From Anaerolineaceae bacterium (GTDB lineage: Bacteria; Chloroflexota; Anaerolineae; Anaerolineales; Villigracilaceae), in assembly GCA_022181005.1 (NCBI GenBank), contig BQMV01000001.1, positions 1-40,562 of the forward strand: 40,562 nucleotides of DNA, in the 5' to 3' direction. Of this stretch, positions 7,882-16,688 are shown piece after piece. Both the position numbers and the translations under genes were made by a program. Under the pieces are notes generated by a model, which searched no databases, was not told the origin of the DNA, and worked only from the letters and a program-made list of their open reading frames with translations. Every line of letters starts with the position of its first letter. The first letter of the stretch is position 1.

Positions 7882-7938
7882 AACGGTAAGTTTGCGGTTA
7901 CATGAATCGGTCAATCAAATTATAAGGAGAAGAAGAAC

Positions 7939-9165
7939 ATGCGCACAATTGTTACCCGCTTTGCGTTCCTCGCGCTAGCGTTGATGCTTGTTATTTCGGC
8001 TTGCTCTCCCGCCGCCCCCGCAGCGACTGAGCCGCCTGCCGTCTCTACCGCTCCTGCGGAGCCGTATGTGTTCGGTCTGTTGATGGTGGGTCCGTATAAT
8101 GATCATGGCTATAGTCAAGCCCATTATGAAGCCGGTAAATATGTGGAAGAAAAAATCGGCGCGAAAATGGTCTATATTGACAAAGTAAATACCGCTGACC
8201 GACCAGGCACCACTCCCGATCAACTTGCGGGCGACCTGGTGGCTCAAGGCGCGAAACTGGTCATCTTCAGTTCAGACGACATGAAAGACGCTGCGACTGC
8301 GTTCGCTAAAGCGAATCCGAATATCTATGTGATCATGGGCTCAGGCGATCAAGTCTGGAAAGAAGCGCCTAACTATGAGGCGATTCCCAACCTTTCCGAC
8401 ATCATGGGACGCATGGAATACGGTAAGATGATCGCTGGTTGCGCCGCCGCGCTCACCACACAGACCGGGCAGATCGGTTATCTTGGTCCGTTGATCAACG
8501 ATGAAACGCGCCGCCTTGCCGCTTCCGCTTACCTGGGCGCCAAACATTGCTGGGTTGCCGAAGGCAAAAATCCCGCCGATCTCAAATTTAAGGTGACGTG
8601 GGTAGGCTTCTGGTTCAACATCCCCGGCTTTACCGCCGACCCGACTCAAATTGTGGACGATTTCTTCAACAGCGGCTACGACGTCGTAATGTCCGGTATT
8701 GATACGACTGAAGCCATGGTAGAAGCCGGTAAATTCGCCGCCGAAGGTAAATCGGTTTGGGCAGTGCCTTACGATTATGAAGGCGCATGCGAAGTTTCGC
8801 CGAAGATATGCTTAGGCGTGCCATACTTCAACTGGAAGCCCATGTACCTTGAAGCGATCACCGCTGCCTCGCAAGGTACGTTTACGTCCAGCTTCCAGTG
8901 GCGCGGACCCGACTGGTCGGATTTGAACAACCCTGATACGACTTCGGTCGGATTCTTAAAGGGCGAAGGGCTTTCCGCTGAGAATTCTACGAAGATTGAC
9001 GCGTTCATCGCGGACCTGGCAGGCGGGCTTAATCTGTGGACCGGTCCCATTAAGTTGCAGGACGGTTCTGTCTATCTTGCCGATGGCGTAGTGGCGACCG
9101 ATCCTCAAGTATGGTTCTTGCCGCAACTGCTCGAAGGCATGGAAGGACAAAGCGCCGCCGAATAA
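7939..9165 (+). CDS. BMP-family substrate-binding lipoprotein (nucleoside ABC importer)
   Basis: A 408-residue secreted lipoprotein. The signal peptide is followed by a VISAC lipobox with Cys22 as the lipidated residue, then a Pro/Ala-rich linker. The mature part matches the BMP/Med/PnrA-like family: GLLMVGPYNDHGYSQAHYEAG at the start of the first lobe, DLVAQGAKLVIFSSDDM, and late DGSVYLADGVVA. Characterised members bind purine nucleosides for uptake through the ATPase and permeases encoded next. An AAGGAG ribosome-binding site precedes ATG 7939. A strong terminator directly after the gene should make it more abundant than the downstream subunits, which is normal for binding proteins. Confidence 0.9.
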   Translation: MRTIVTRFAFLALALMLVISACSPAAPAATEPPAVSTAPAEPYVFGLLMVGPYNDHGYSQAHYEAGKYVEEKIGAKMVYIDKVNTADRPGTTPDQLAGDLVAQGAKLVIFSSDDMKDAATAFAKANPNIYVIMGSGDQVWKEAPNYEAIPNLSDIMGRMEYGKMIAGCAAALTTQTGQIGYLGPLINDETRRLAASAYLGAKHCWVAEGKNPADLKFKVTWVGFWFNIPGFTADPTQIVDDFFNSGYDVVMSGIDTTEAMVEAGKFAAEGKSVWAVPYDYEGACEVSPKICLGVPYFNWKPMYLEAITAASQGTFTSSFQWRGPDWSDLNNPDTTSVGFLKGEGLSAENSTKIDAFIADLAGGLNLWTGPIKLQDGSVYLADGVVATDPQVWFLPQLLEGMEGQSAAE

Positions 9166-9176
9166 TGTTTTATCAA

Positions 9177-9215
9177 CGTGGGAAGGCAGCCTTTGCCTTC
9201 CCACGCTTTTTATTG
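9177..9215 (+). terminator. Strong intrinsic terminator after the BMP lipoprotein gene
   Basis: A perfect 12-bp stem (CGTGGGAAGGCA 9177-9188, TGCCTTCCCACG 9194-9205) with a five-base loop is followed by CTTTTTATTG. Because the ATPase and permease genes continue downstream without another obvious promoter, it probably acts as a leaky intra-operon terminator that sets subunit ratios. Confidence 0.9.
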
Positions 9216-9260
9216 TATAAAGGGGGGAATATAGACTGCTGAGTTCGCAAAGGAAAAATA

Positions 9261-10730
9261 ATGAAGGTTGAACTGCGCGGCATTCATAAATACTTTGGCG
9301 TAAATCACGCTAACGACGACATTACCCTGACGATCCCTTCCGGAACGATTCAGGGAATTCTTGGCGAGAATGGCGCGGGCAAAAGCACGCTGATGAAGAT
9401 CCTCTCCGGATTCATTCATGCAGACAGCGGCGAAGTCTTGCTGGATGGAAAGCCTGTCGTCATCGAGTCGCCTGCGGTTGCGATTCATGACGGCATTGGT
9501 ATGTTGCATCAAGACCCTTTGGATTTTCCTCCCATGCGCGTGATTGACAATTTCATGCTGGGTCAAAAGGGCGGTCTTTTTCCGAATCGCACCCGCGCCG
9601 CGCGAGACCTTCGCCGTCTTCAAAAAGAATTTGATTTCGACATTGACCCTGAAAATTATGTCGATTCGCTGACGGTGGGCGAGCGCCAACAACTGGAAAT
9701 TATGCGTCTCCTATATTTGGGCGCGCGCGTTTTTATCCTCGATGAACCGACTACTGGCATTAGCGCGGCGCAAAAGGATAAATTATTTGAAACGCTGAAG
9801 AAATTCCGCAAACAGGCGATTACGGTAATCTTTGTTTCGCATAAATTGGAAGATGTGGAGAAATTGTGCGATCAAGTTGCAGTGCTGCGGCAAGGTAAAC
9901 TCGTCGGTGCGATGGATAAGCCGTTCGATCAAAAGAAATTGGTTGAAATGATGTTCGGCAAAGAAGTGCCGTTGGGGACGAAGCAGACGGCGTGTCAGGA
10001 TCGGACTGTTTTAAACCTGGATCGCGTTTCAATCGAGGGAATGCGGCTTAAGATTAAGGATATTGATTTCCATATCTGCGAAGGCGAAGTGGTCGGTTTG
10101 GCGGGTATGGAAGGCAGCGGGCAAGATCTATTCTTGCGCGCCTGCGCGGGGCTGATCCGCACGGTGGGCGGCGTAGTGAAGGTGAACGATCGCGATCTTA
10201 CGGGGAAGTCGTATCATACTTATAAAAAGCACGGGGTAGAATTTCTTCCCGCCGCGAGATTGGAGCAGGCGCTGGCGCCCGGGCTGACGCTTGCCGAACA
10301 TTTCATCCTCGCCGAAAAACAGACCGGCGTATTCATCAATCATGAGCGCGGGCGCCGACTTGCGGAAGAACGGATAAAAACGTTTAATATCAAAGGCGCG
10401 CCGGTAAGTCCAGTCGAATCGCTGTCGGGCGGCAATCAACAGAGGACGCTGCTGTCGTTGCTGCGTCATCCATTGTCGCTGGTCCTGGTCGAACACCCTA
10501 CGCGCGGACTTGATATTGAATCGGTGGTCTACATCTGGGGTAAATTGAAGGAACGTTGCAAGCAGGGCGCGGCGATCGTTTTCATGTCTTCTGACCTTGA
10601 TGAGATTCTGCAATATAGCGATCGTGTGCTGGTATTTTATAACGGTCGGATCTCGCATCCTTTCGATGCCAATAAAACAAATGTGCAGCAGTTGGGCGAG
10701 TTAATCGGGGGCAAAGGTTGGAACGAATGA
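9261..10730 (+). CDS. Nucleoside ABC importer, double ATPase subunit
   Basis: A 489-residue fusion of two ABC ATPase domains, the size and layout typical of BMP/RbsA-type importers. The first domain is canonical: Walker A GENGAGKST (35-43), a divergent signature LTVGERQ (137-143) and Walker B VFILDEPT (157-164). In the second domain Walker A is degenerate (AGMEGSGQ, residues 281-288, lacking the Lys), the signature LSGGNQQR (388-395) is intact and the Walker B position reads LVEHPTRGLD (409-418). This asymmetric pairing is usual for the family. It energises the two permeases that follow. AAAGGA precedes the ATG at 9261. Confidence 0.92.
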   Translation: MKVELRGIHKYFGVNHANDDITLTIPSGTIQGILGENGAGKSTLMKILSGFIHADSGEVLLDGKPVVIESPAVAIHDGIGMLHQDPLDFPPMRVIDNFMLGQKGGLFPNRTRAARDLRRLQKEFDFDIDPENYVDSLTVGERQQLEIMRLLYLGARVFILDEPTTGISAAQKDKLFETLKKFRKQAITVIFVSHKLEDVEKLCDQVAVLRQGKLVGAMDKPFDQKKLVEMMFGKEVPLGTKQTACQDRTVLNLDRVSIEGMRLKIKDIDFHICEGEVVGLAGMEGSGQDLFLRACAGLIRTVGGVVKVNDRDLTGKSYHTYKKHGVEFLPAARLEQALAPGLTLAEHFILAEKQTGVFINHERGRRLAEERIKTFNIKGAPVSPVESLSGGNQQRTLLSLLRHPLSLVLVEHPTRGLDIESVVYIWGKLKERCKQGAAIVFMSSDLDEILQYSDRVLVFYNGRISHPFDANKTNVQQLGELIGGKGWNE

Positions 10731-10746
10731 CGCTTTTCGAAAGGAT

Positions 10747-10766
10747 AAATTTCACGGCTGAAATTT
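10747..10766 (+). other. Hairpin between ATPase and first permease gene
   Basis: AAATTTCA (10747-10754) and TGAAATTT (10759-10766) form a perfect 8-bp stem around CGGC in the 47-base gap ahead of the permease start codon. There is no following T run, so it is more likely an RNA-stability or translation element than a terminator. Confidence 0.5.
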
Positions 10767-10777
10767 AAGGCGCTACT

Positions 10778-11812
10778 ATGAAACATACAACGCTGAATCG
10801 CATAGGTTTTCAACTTTTCGCCCTGCTCTTGGCATTTGGAATCGCTTCGCTGGTATTGCTTGCGGTGGGCGCGTCTCCCGTTCAAATTTATAAAGATATG
10901 TTTGGATCGCTCGGCACAAAAGGCAAGATCGCCGACGTGCTGGTGAGTTGGGCTCCGCTGTTGTTAGCGACCGCCGGATTGTTGATCACGTTTGCCGCAG
11001 GCCTGTGGAATATTGGCGTGGAAGGACAGATCACTTTTGGCGCGATCGGCACGACGTTGGTTTTACGTTTGTTGCAAAATAGCGCGATGAATGCCGGGTT
11101 GATTATCGCCTTGAGCATCTTTGCCGGTATGCTTGCCGGCGCGTTATGGGCGGCTCTGGCGGGCGCGTTAAAAACGTTCGGCGGAGTCAACGAGATCTTC
11201 GGCGGGTTGGGCTTGAATTTCGTCGCCACCGCGCTCACAATTTATCTTGTCTTCGGTCCGTGGAAGCGCCCGGGCACCGGCTCAATGAGCGGCACGCAAC
11301 CGTTCCCCGAACAGTTTAACTTGCCTTTGTTTGAGGGGTTGCGACTGAGTCCTTGGGCGCTTGTTGTCGCCGTCGTGGGCATTGTCTTTGTGTATTTCCT
11401 ATTGCAAGGAACGTACTTCGGTTTACGGCTGAAAGCGGTAGGCAAGAATTTCCGCGCCGCTTATCTGCTCGGCATTCCAACATGGCAATATATGATGTTC
11501 TCGTTCCTGTTATGCGGCGCGTTATCGGGCGCAGCGGGCGCGTTGCAAGTCACGGCGGTCTATCATCGTCTGATTCCTTCCATCTCCAGCGGATATGGCT
11601 ATTTAGGGCTTATGGTGGCGATGCTTGTCAACTATCAAGCGATTGCGGCGATTCCGGTCGCATTCTTCTTCGCCGCGCTTAATATCGGCAGCATTCAACT
11701 GCCCATCGTGCACAAACTCGATTCGTCCTTCTCGGGCGTTTTACAAGGATTGTTAGTGTTGTTTATCTTGCTTGCGGAAGGCGCGCGTCAGCGACTGACG
11801 CCGAAAGCGTAA
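10778..11812 (+). CDS. Nucleoside ABC importer permease, first subunit
   Basis: A 344-residue integral membrane protein of the BPD_transp_2 type (RbsC/NupP-like). Hydrophobic segments run throughout, with the family's GLWNIGVEGQITFGAIG stretch after the third helix, the FGGVNEIFGGLGLNFVA coupling region and a late GYGYLGLMVAMLVNYQA helix. It pairs with the next protein to form the translocation pore of the purine-nucleoside-type importer. Translation begins at ATG 10778, eight bases after an AAGG. The second permease follows its stop by seven bases, consistent with one transcript. Confidence 0.88.
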   Translation: MKHTTLNRIGFQLFALLLAFGIASLVLLAVGASPVQIYKDMFGSLGTKGKIADVLVSWAPLLLATAGLLITFAAGLWNIGVEGQITFGAIGTTLVLRLLQNSAMNAGLIIALSIFAGMLAGALWAALAGALKTFGGVNEIFGGLGLNFVATALTIYLVFGPWKRPGTGSMSGTQPFPEQFNLPLFEGLRLSPWALVVAVVGIVFVYFLLQGTYFGLRLKAVGKNFRAAYLLGIPTWQYMMFSFLLCGALSGAAGALQVTAVYHRLIPSISSGYGYLGLMVAMLVNYQAIAAIPVAFFFAALNIGSIQLPIVHKLDSSFSGVLQGLLVLFILLAEGARQRLTPKA

Positions 11813-11819
11813 ATACGTT

Positions 11820-12818
11820 ATGGAAACTGCGCTCATACTCACCGGACTTGGCAGCGTATTCTTTGCCTCCGCGCCCATTGTTTTTGCCGTGATCGGCGAG
11901 ACGATCGCCGAACGCGCCGGCGTGATCAACCTTTCGATTAACGGAATGATCCTTCTCTCTGCGATGGGAGGTTTTGTCGTTTCATTTCAGACCGGGAGTC
12001 TGTTCGCCGGGTTCTTAACCGGCGCGCTAATTGGGGCGCTGGTCGCTTTCATCGTAGCGTTCTCTTCGATCACGCTGAAGCAGTCGCAAGTTGCGGTTGG
12101 GTTCGTCCTCGCGCTCACTTGCCGCGACCTCGCATACTTTCTTGGCAACGACTACATGGGTAAAGGCGGTCCGCGTCTGCCCGCCTGGGATCTGCCGGTG
12201 TTAAGCGATATTCCCATAGTAGGTCCGATCTTCTTTCATCAGGACCTGATCACTTATATTAGTTTCCTTATGATTTTTCTCTCGTGGTTGTGGATCTTCC
12301 GCACGCGCCCCGGCTTGATGTTGCAAGGCATTGGCGAACGTCCCGCTTCCGCGTATGTGCGCGGCGCGAACGTCAACTTGATGCGTTATGCATATACGGT
12401 CTTGGGCGGCGCGATCGCAGGTCTGGCTGGTCCCGCCTATTCTCTCAGCGTAAAAGCCGGTTGGAATGGCACCATCTCGGGGTTGGACGGCTTCGGCTGG
12501 ATCGCGCTGGCTATTACGATCTTTGGCGGTTGGAATCCATTGCGCGGCGCTTTTGGAGCGTATCTATTCGGCTTGCTGCAATGGCTGGGGTTGGTGTTAC
12601 AGCCCAGTCTGCCGAACGTTCCTTCGCAGGTATTGCAGGTTGCGCCGTTCCCGTTGATGATTCTCACCCTGTTTCTCGTCAACATCGGCAGCACAGAATG
12701 GGTTGAACGTACGCTGGCGGCAATGCCCGAATCGTCTCGGCGATTTTTCACCCGCGCTTTGCGCGCTTTACGCGCTTCGCCGCCCGCTTCGTTGGGCGTT
12801 CCCTTCGAAAGGGAATGA
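11820..12818 (+). CDS. Nucleoside ABC importer permease, second subunit
   Basis: A 332-residue BPD_transp_2 permease (NupQ-like), with GETIAERAGVINLSINGMIL near the N-terminus, GENPASAYVRGANVN-like GERPASAYVRGANVN in the middle, and GLDGFGWIALAITIFGGWNP late, the usual signatures of the second BMP-importer permease. The last 25 residues (from RFFTRALRALRASP onward) are arginine- and alanine-rich and coded by hairpin-prone repeat-like DNA; the stop codon lies inside a palindrome (12796-12821). The family protein would end shortly before this tail, so the tail may be a repeat-derived extension (inference). Confidence 0.87.
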   Translation: METALILTGLGSVFFASAPIVFAVIGETIAERAGVINLSINGMILLSAMGGFVVSFQTGSLFAGFLTGALIGALVAFIVAFSSITLKQSQVAVGFVLALTCRDLAYFLGNDYMGKGGPRLPAWDLPVLSDIPIVGPIFFHQDLITYISFLMIFLSWLWIFRTRPGLMLQGIGERPASAYVRGANVNLMRYAYTVLGGAIAGLAGPAYSLSVKAGWNGTISGLDGFGWIALAITIFGGWNPLRGAFGAYLFGLLQWLGLVLQPSLPNVPSQVLQVAPFPLMILTLFLVNIGSTEWVERTLAAMPESSRRFFTRALRALRASPPASLGVPFERE

Positions 12819-12821
12819 CGC
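12796..12821. repeat. GGGAATGACG-type palindrome spanning the permease stop codon
   Basis: GCGTTCCCTT (12796-12805) and AAGGGAATGACGC (12809-12821) form a hairpin around CGA with TG bulged. The right arm ends in GGGAATGACG, the form of a REP-like element I recall as widespread. The reading frame passes through it and stops on its TGA (12816-12818). Just before it, CGCCC (12781-12785) and GGGCG (12794-12798) can form a second small hairpin. Confidence 0.55.
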
Positions 12822-12859
12822 GCCGCCGAACGAAGGTTTTCAAAACCACATCAACTTAA

Positions 12860-12900
12860 GCGGACTGTTAGGTTAAGCCTTGGAAGTCCGCCTTTGCGTT
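12860..12900 (+). terminator. Probable weak terminator after the importer operon
   Basis: GCGGACT (12860-12866) pairs with AGTCCGC (12885-12891), followed by CTTTGCGTT rather than an uninterrupted T run. It is the only stem-loop in the gap between the last permease and the threonine synthase-like gene. Confidence 0.45.
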
Positions 12901-12913
12901 TAAGTATATCGAG

Positions 12914-12919
12914 TAAAAT
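12914..12919 (+). promoter_or_regulatory. -10 box of a leaderless start for the threonine synthase-like gene
   Basis: TAAAAT ends six bases before ATG 12926, which would put +1 on the A of the start codon. No Shine-Dalgarno sequence is present. No good -35 box is visible at 16-18 bases. Confidence 0.45.
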
Positions 12920-12925
12920 TAATCC

Positions 12926-14197
12926 ATGCCTAATTTCCTTGGCTATTGTTGCTCGCTCTGCGGAACGGAATATGCCGCCGATGAGGTCTCCTATACCTGC
13001 CCTAAAGACGGCGGTAATTTAGACGTGACGCTCGATTACGACGCTATCAAAACCAAGTATCAGCCCGAAGACCTGCTCTCGCGCAACGACCCATCGTTAT
13101 GGCGCTACGCGCCGCTTCTTCCAGTGAACGCACCGGAAGGCGATTCGACGCCGCTTCACATTGTGGGTGGAACTCCTGTTTTTCGGCTGCGCTCGCTCGC
13201 GAAGAAATACGGGCTGCAAAATTTGTGGCTGAAAGATGAGTCGCGTAACCCGACGGCTTCTTTTAAGGATCGCGCCAGCGCCATTGTTGTAGTTCGCGCC
13301 CGCGAGATCGGCGCCGAGGTTGTAGTCACCGCTTCGACGGGGAACGCCGGCGCGGCGCTTGCGGGGATGTCCGCTGCGGTGGAGCAAAAAGCTGTTATTT
13401 TTGCTCCGAAATCTGCGCCGCCAGCGAAGGTGGCGCAGCTGCTTGTTTTTGGCGCGCAGGTGATTTTAGTGAATGGAACATATGATGACGCATTCGATTT
13501 AACGATTCGATGTGCGAATGAGTTCGGCTGGTACTGCCGCAATACTGGCTACAACCCGTTTACGGCGGAAGGTAAGAAGACCGCCGCGTTTGAGATCTGG
13601 GAGTGGTGGCGAGACGCGCACGCGGCTTGGCACGATGAGCGCGACGAAGGATTCGATCATTCGCCGCTGACTATTTTTGTTCCTGTAGGCGATGGGAATA
13701 TTATCTCAGGAATCCATAAAGGCTTCAAAGACCTTATTCAACTCGGCTGGTTATCGCGTATGCCGCGCCTGATCGGCGTGCAAGCGGAAGGCTCTGCCGC
13801 GATTTCGAACGCGTTTAATGCTGGCGTAGAAACGATTCAGCCGGTTTCAGCGCGCACTATCGCCGATTCGATCTCGGTGGATTTGCCGCGCGACGGCGTG
13901 CGTGCGATCCGCGCGGCAAAGGAAACCGGCGGGACGTATATTAATGTGACCGACGAGGAAATTCTCAGCGCCGTTGCGGAGCTCGGTAAAACGGGCGTTT
14001 TTGCCGAACCAGCTGGAGCGGCAGCGTATGCGGGGATGGTCAAGGCGGTTGCCCATCGCATCGTTAAAAGCGAAGACCCTGTTTTAGTTCTCAACACCGG
14101 CAGCGGACTTAAAGACATCCGTGCCGCTATGAACGCGGTTAATCCGCCGCCGGTTATCGAGCCGACCCTGAAAGCAGTGAGAAATCTGTTGCGATAA
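12926..14197 (+). CDS. thrC: Threonine synthase (ThrC-like, PLP fold type II)
   Basis: A 423-residue PLP enzyme expected to convert O-phosphohomoserine to threonine and phosphate. The N-terminus has a zinc-ribbon-like segment (Cys9, Cys12, Cys25) typical of one threonine synthase subgroup, although the fourth Cys is missing. The PLP lysine is Lys114 in NPTASFKDRAS, and the phosphate-binding and substrate region ASTGNAGAALAG follows. VPVGDGNIISGIHKGF and the late NTGSGLKD also fit. Other fold-II enzymes of this type (threonine dehydratase, cysteate synthase) cannot be fully ruled out. It appears to be transcribed from its own leaderless promoter and is followed after six bases by a glycosyltransferase gene. 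Confidence 0.8.
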   Translation: MPNFLGYCCSLCGTEYAADEVSYTCPKDGGNLDVTLDYDAIKTKYQPEDLLSRNDPSLWRYAPLLPVNAPEGDSTPLHIVGGTPVFRLRSLAKKYGLQNLWLKDESRNPTASFKDRASAIVVVRAREIGAEVVVTASTGNAGAALAGMSAAVEQKAVIFAPKSAPPAKVAQLLVFGAQVILVNGTYDDAFDLTIRCANEFGWYCRNTGYNPFTAEGKKTAAFEIWEWWRDAHAAWHDERDEGFDHSPLTIFVPVGDGNIISGIHKGFKDLIQLGWLSRMPRLIGVQAEGSAAISNAFNAGVETIQPVSARTIADSISVDLPRDGVRAIRAAKETGGTYINVTDEEILSAVAELGKTGVFAEPAGAAAYAGMVKAVAHRIVKSEDPVLVLNTGSGLKDIRAAMNAVNPPPVIEPTLKAVRNLLR

Positions 14198-14203
14198 ATA
14201 AAG

Positions 14204-15136
14204 ATGAACATTACCTATTCTGTTGTTGCCCCTATTTTTAATGAGGAAGAAAACTTACCGGAACTCTATCGCCGCGTAAAAGAGACGCTGACTCAGTTGC
14301 GCAAGCCGTGGGAGTTGATTCTTGTTGACGACGGTTCGTCGGATAACTCGAGCGCTCTGATGCGCGCGCTTGCTAAAAAGGACAAGCGTGTGCGCCCGGT
14401 CATCTTCGCGCGGAATTTCGGTCATCAGGTGGCGGTGACCGCCGGATTGGATTATTCGCGCGGCGACGCGGTGATCGTGATCGACTCCGATCTACAGGAC
14501 CCGCCTGAATTGATTCTCGATATGGCGAAGAAATGGCAAGAGGGCTACGAAGTGGTCTTTGCCGTGCGCGCCGAACGCGAGGGCGAGTCGTGGTTCAAGT
14601 TGTGGACCGCTTCGGCATTCTACCGTCTGATCTACCGCATTACCGACGTGAAGATTCCTCTCGACGCCGGCGATTTCCGTTTAATGGATCGTAAGGTGGT
14701 GAATGTGATGAACAGCATGCGCGAACGGCATCGCTTCTTGCGCGGTATGAGCGCATGGGTAGGATTCAAACAGATCGGCGTGGAATATAAACGTTCCGCG
14801 CGCATAGCCGGCGAGACGAAATACCCGTTCCGCAAAATGCTTCGACTCGCGCTCAACGCGGTGACAGGTTTCTCGTACTTTCCTTTACAAGTGGCTACTT
14901 TTTTTGGATTTTTTTCCGCCGGCGTTGCGATCCTTGCCATGCCGATCGTGGTCTATCTGAGGGCAGGCGGGTCGCAAACCTTCTTTGGGCAGGCGTCTAC
15001 CCTGCTGGCGGTGTTGTTTCTTGGCGGCGTGCAATTGATTTCGCTTGGCATTTTAGGCGAATACATCGGGCGGCTGTATGATGAAGCCAAAGGCAGACCG
15101 CTCTACATCGTGCGCGAAACGCCGGAAGATAAGTAA
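14204..15136 (+). CDS. Glycosyltransferase family 2, DPM1/GtrB/ArnC-like, membrane-anchored
   Basis: A 310-residue protein. The N-terminal GT-A domain has VVAPIFNEEENL at the start, VDDGSSDNSS (residues 41-50) and DSDLQDPPELI (94-104) with the acidic residues that bind nucleotide-sugar and metal. RGMSAWVGFKQIGVEYKR and GETKYPFRKM are typical of polyprenyl-phosphate sugar transferases. Two C-terminal hydrophobic helices (about 228-250 and 265-290) match the GtrB/ArnC-like layout. It should transfer a sugar from a nucleotide donor to polyprenyl phosphate at the inner membrane; which sugar is unknown. It could supply lipid-linked donors to GT-C proteins such as those at 3655-7778 (inference). 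No Shine-Dalgarno sequence is visible before the start. Confidence 0.87.
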   Translation: MNITYSVVAPIFNEEENLPELYRRVKETLTQLRKPWELILVDDGSSDNSSALMRALAKKDKRVRPVIFARNFGHQVAVTAGLDYSRGDAVIVIDSDLQDPPELILDMAKKWQEGYEVVFAVRAEREGESWFKLWTASAFYRLIYRITDVKIPLDAGDFRLMDRKVVNVMNSMRERHRFLRGMSAWVGFKQIGVEYKRSARIAGETKYPFRKMLRLALNAVTGFSYFPLQVATFFGFFSAGVAILAMPIVVYLRAGGSQTFFGQASTLLAVLFLGGVQLISLGILGEYIGRLYDEAKGRPLYIVRETPEDK

Positions 15137-15198
15137 GCGGGCTTTACTGTATCGTATAACCAATCTTTCGTATTTATATTCATCCTTCATAAACGCTC

Positions 15199-16584
15199 AT
15201 GAGTTTTCTTAAAGATAAAGAGTTCCTGCGCGCCGCATTGGCGTTGTCTGTGCCGGTCGCTTTACAACAATTGATCACCGCCTCTCTTAACATGATAGAC
15301 GTGCTGATGGTCGGGCAATTGGGCGAGACTGCCGTCGCTGCTTTGGGGCTGGCGAATCAGGTCTTCTTTCTGCTGGCATTGTTCGTCTTCGGCGTGACGA
15401 GCGGTATGGCTATTTTTACCGCGCAATTCTGGGGCAAAGGCGACGTAGAAAGCATCCGCAAAGTATTGGGGATCTGTCTTGCTATTGCGACTCTAATCGC
15501 GACAGCCTTCACGCTGGCGGCAGTCCTTATACCTGAAACGCTGATGTCGTTTTATACGAACGACGCTGAAGTGATTGCGTTAGGTTCTGAATATCTTCGC
15601 ATCGTCGGGGTAAGTTATATACTGATGGCGATTTCGTTCTCGTACATTGCTATCTTGCGGAGCGTTACACAGGTAATGTTGACTATGGCGGTATCAGCGT
15701 TGGCGCTGACCTTGAAGACGATTCTCGGTTACGCTCTGATCTTTGGACATTTCGGCTTGCCCGCCTTGGGCGTGCGCGGCGCCGCTATCGGCACTGCCGT
15801 TGGCTGGTCGTTCATGTGCGGACTCTTGCTATTCGTCGTCTATGCCTATAAGACCCCGCTCGCTGCGAATCCGCTGACTTTTTTCCGTTTTGACCGCAAC
15901 TTTCTGATTAAGGTCTTGCGGACTTCCATGCCTGCCGCGATCAATGAAGTGGCTTGGTCGTTCGGCATCACTGTTTACAACGCGGTCTATGCGCGCATCG
16001 GCACAGACGCCATCGCGGCGGTTAACATCAATGCGACGATTGAAGAACTCGCGTTCGTGCTATTTATCGGTTTGGGAAACGCCTGCTCGATTTCGGTCGG
16101 CAATAAGATCGGCGAAAAAGATAAAGAAGCGGCGTTTGAGTACAGCCGCCGTTTTACGATCATGGCGGTGGCGTTGGCGCTGGCTGGCAGTGTGGTCGTA
16201 TTCTTCTCGCGAGAATATGTTGCGGGGCTGTATCAGATTTCCGATTCCGCTGTCTATGACTTAATGAGGATCATGCGCGTCTACTCGTTTTCTGCGTGGT
16301 TGCGCGTCTTCAATTTTATGATGTTTATCGGCGCATTGCGCGCAGGCGGCGATACGCGCTTTGCCATGTTCACCGAACTTTTTTCGATTTGGTTGGTCGG
16401 CGTGCCTGTGGCGTTGATCGGCGGATTTGTGCTGCGCCTACCCGTCTATGACGTGTACGCGCTCGTATTGCTTGAGGAAGTCGTCAAAGCGATCATCGTC
16501 ACCCGCCGTTATCTCTCGCGTAAATGGCTTCACGATCTGGTGAATCTGGCGGATGGCGACGCTCCGCTGGCTCCCGCCGTATAG
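15199..16584 (+). CDS. MATE-family multidrug/cation efflux transporter
   Basis: A 461-residue protein with about twelve transmembrane helices in two homologous halves, the standard MATE/NorM size. The first helix region LALSVPVALQQLITASLNMID, then MVGQLGETAVAALGLANQVF, and in the second half the matching ARIGTDAIAAVNINATIEEL support the call. Substrates (drugs, dyes, metabolites) cannot be predicted. The start at ATG 15199 lacks an obvious Shine-Dalgarno sequence. TATATT lies about twenty bases upstream, so a short-leader transcript is possible. The 104-base gap after it holds a small GC hairpin (TGCGCGTTGCGCA) and the ribosome-binding site of the next gene. Confidence 0.9.
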   Translation: MSFLKDKEFLRAALALSVPVALQQLITASLNMIDVLMVGQLGETAVAALGLANQVFFLLALFVFGVTSGMAIFTAQFWGKGDVESIRKVLGICLAIATLIATAFTLAAVLIPETLMSFYTNDAEVIALGSEYLRIVGVSYILMAISFSYIAILRSVTQVMLTMAVSALALTLKTILGYALIFGHFGLPALGVRGAAIGTAVGWSFMCGLLLFVVYAYKTPLAANPLTFFRFDRNFLIKVLRTSMPAAINEVAWSFGITVYNAVYARIGTDAIAAVNINATIEELAFVLFIGLGNACSISVGNKIGEKDKEAAFEYSRRFTIMAVALALAGSVVVFFSREYVAGLYQISDSAVYDLMRIMRVYSFSAWLRVFNFMMFIGALRAGGDTRFAMFTELFSIWLVGVPVALIGGFVLRLPVYDVYALVLLEEVVKAIIVTRRYLSRKWLHDLVNLADGDAPLAPAV

Positions 16585-16688
16585 CGCTCGCCTGTAATGG
16601 CGCTTTGTCTCTGGTAAAGGAAGCAGGAGAATGCGCGTCTAGATATATGCGCGTTGCGCACTGACCAGTTTCCCTTAAGGAGGACTAT

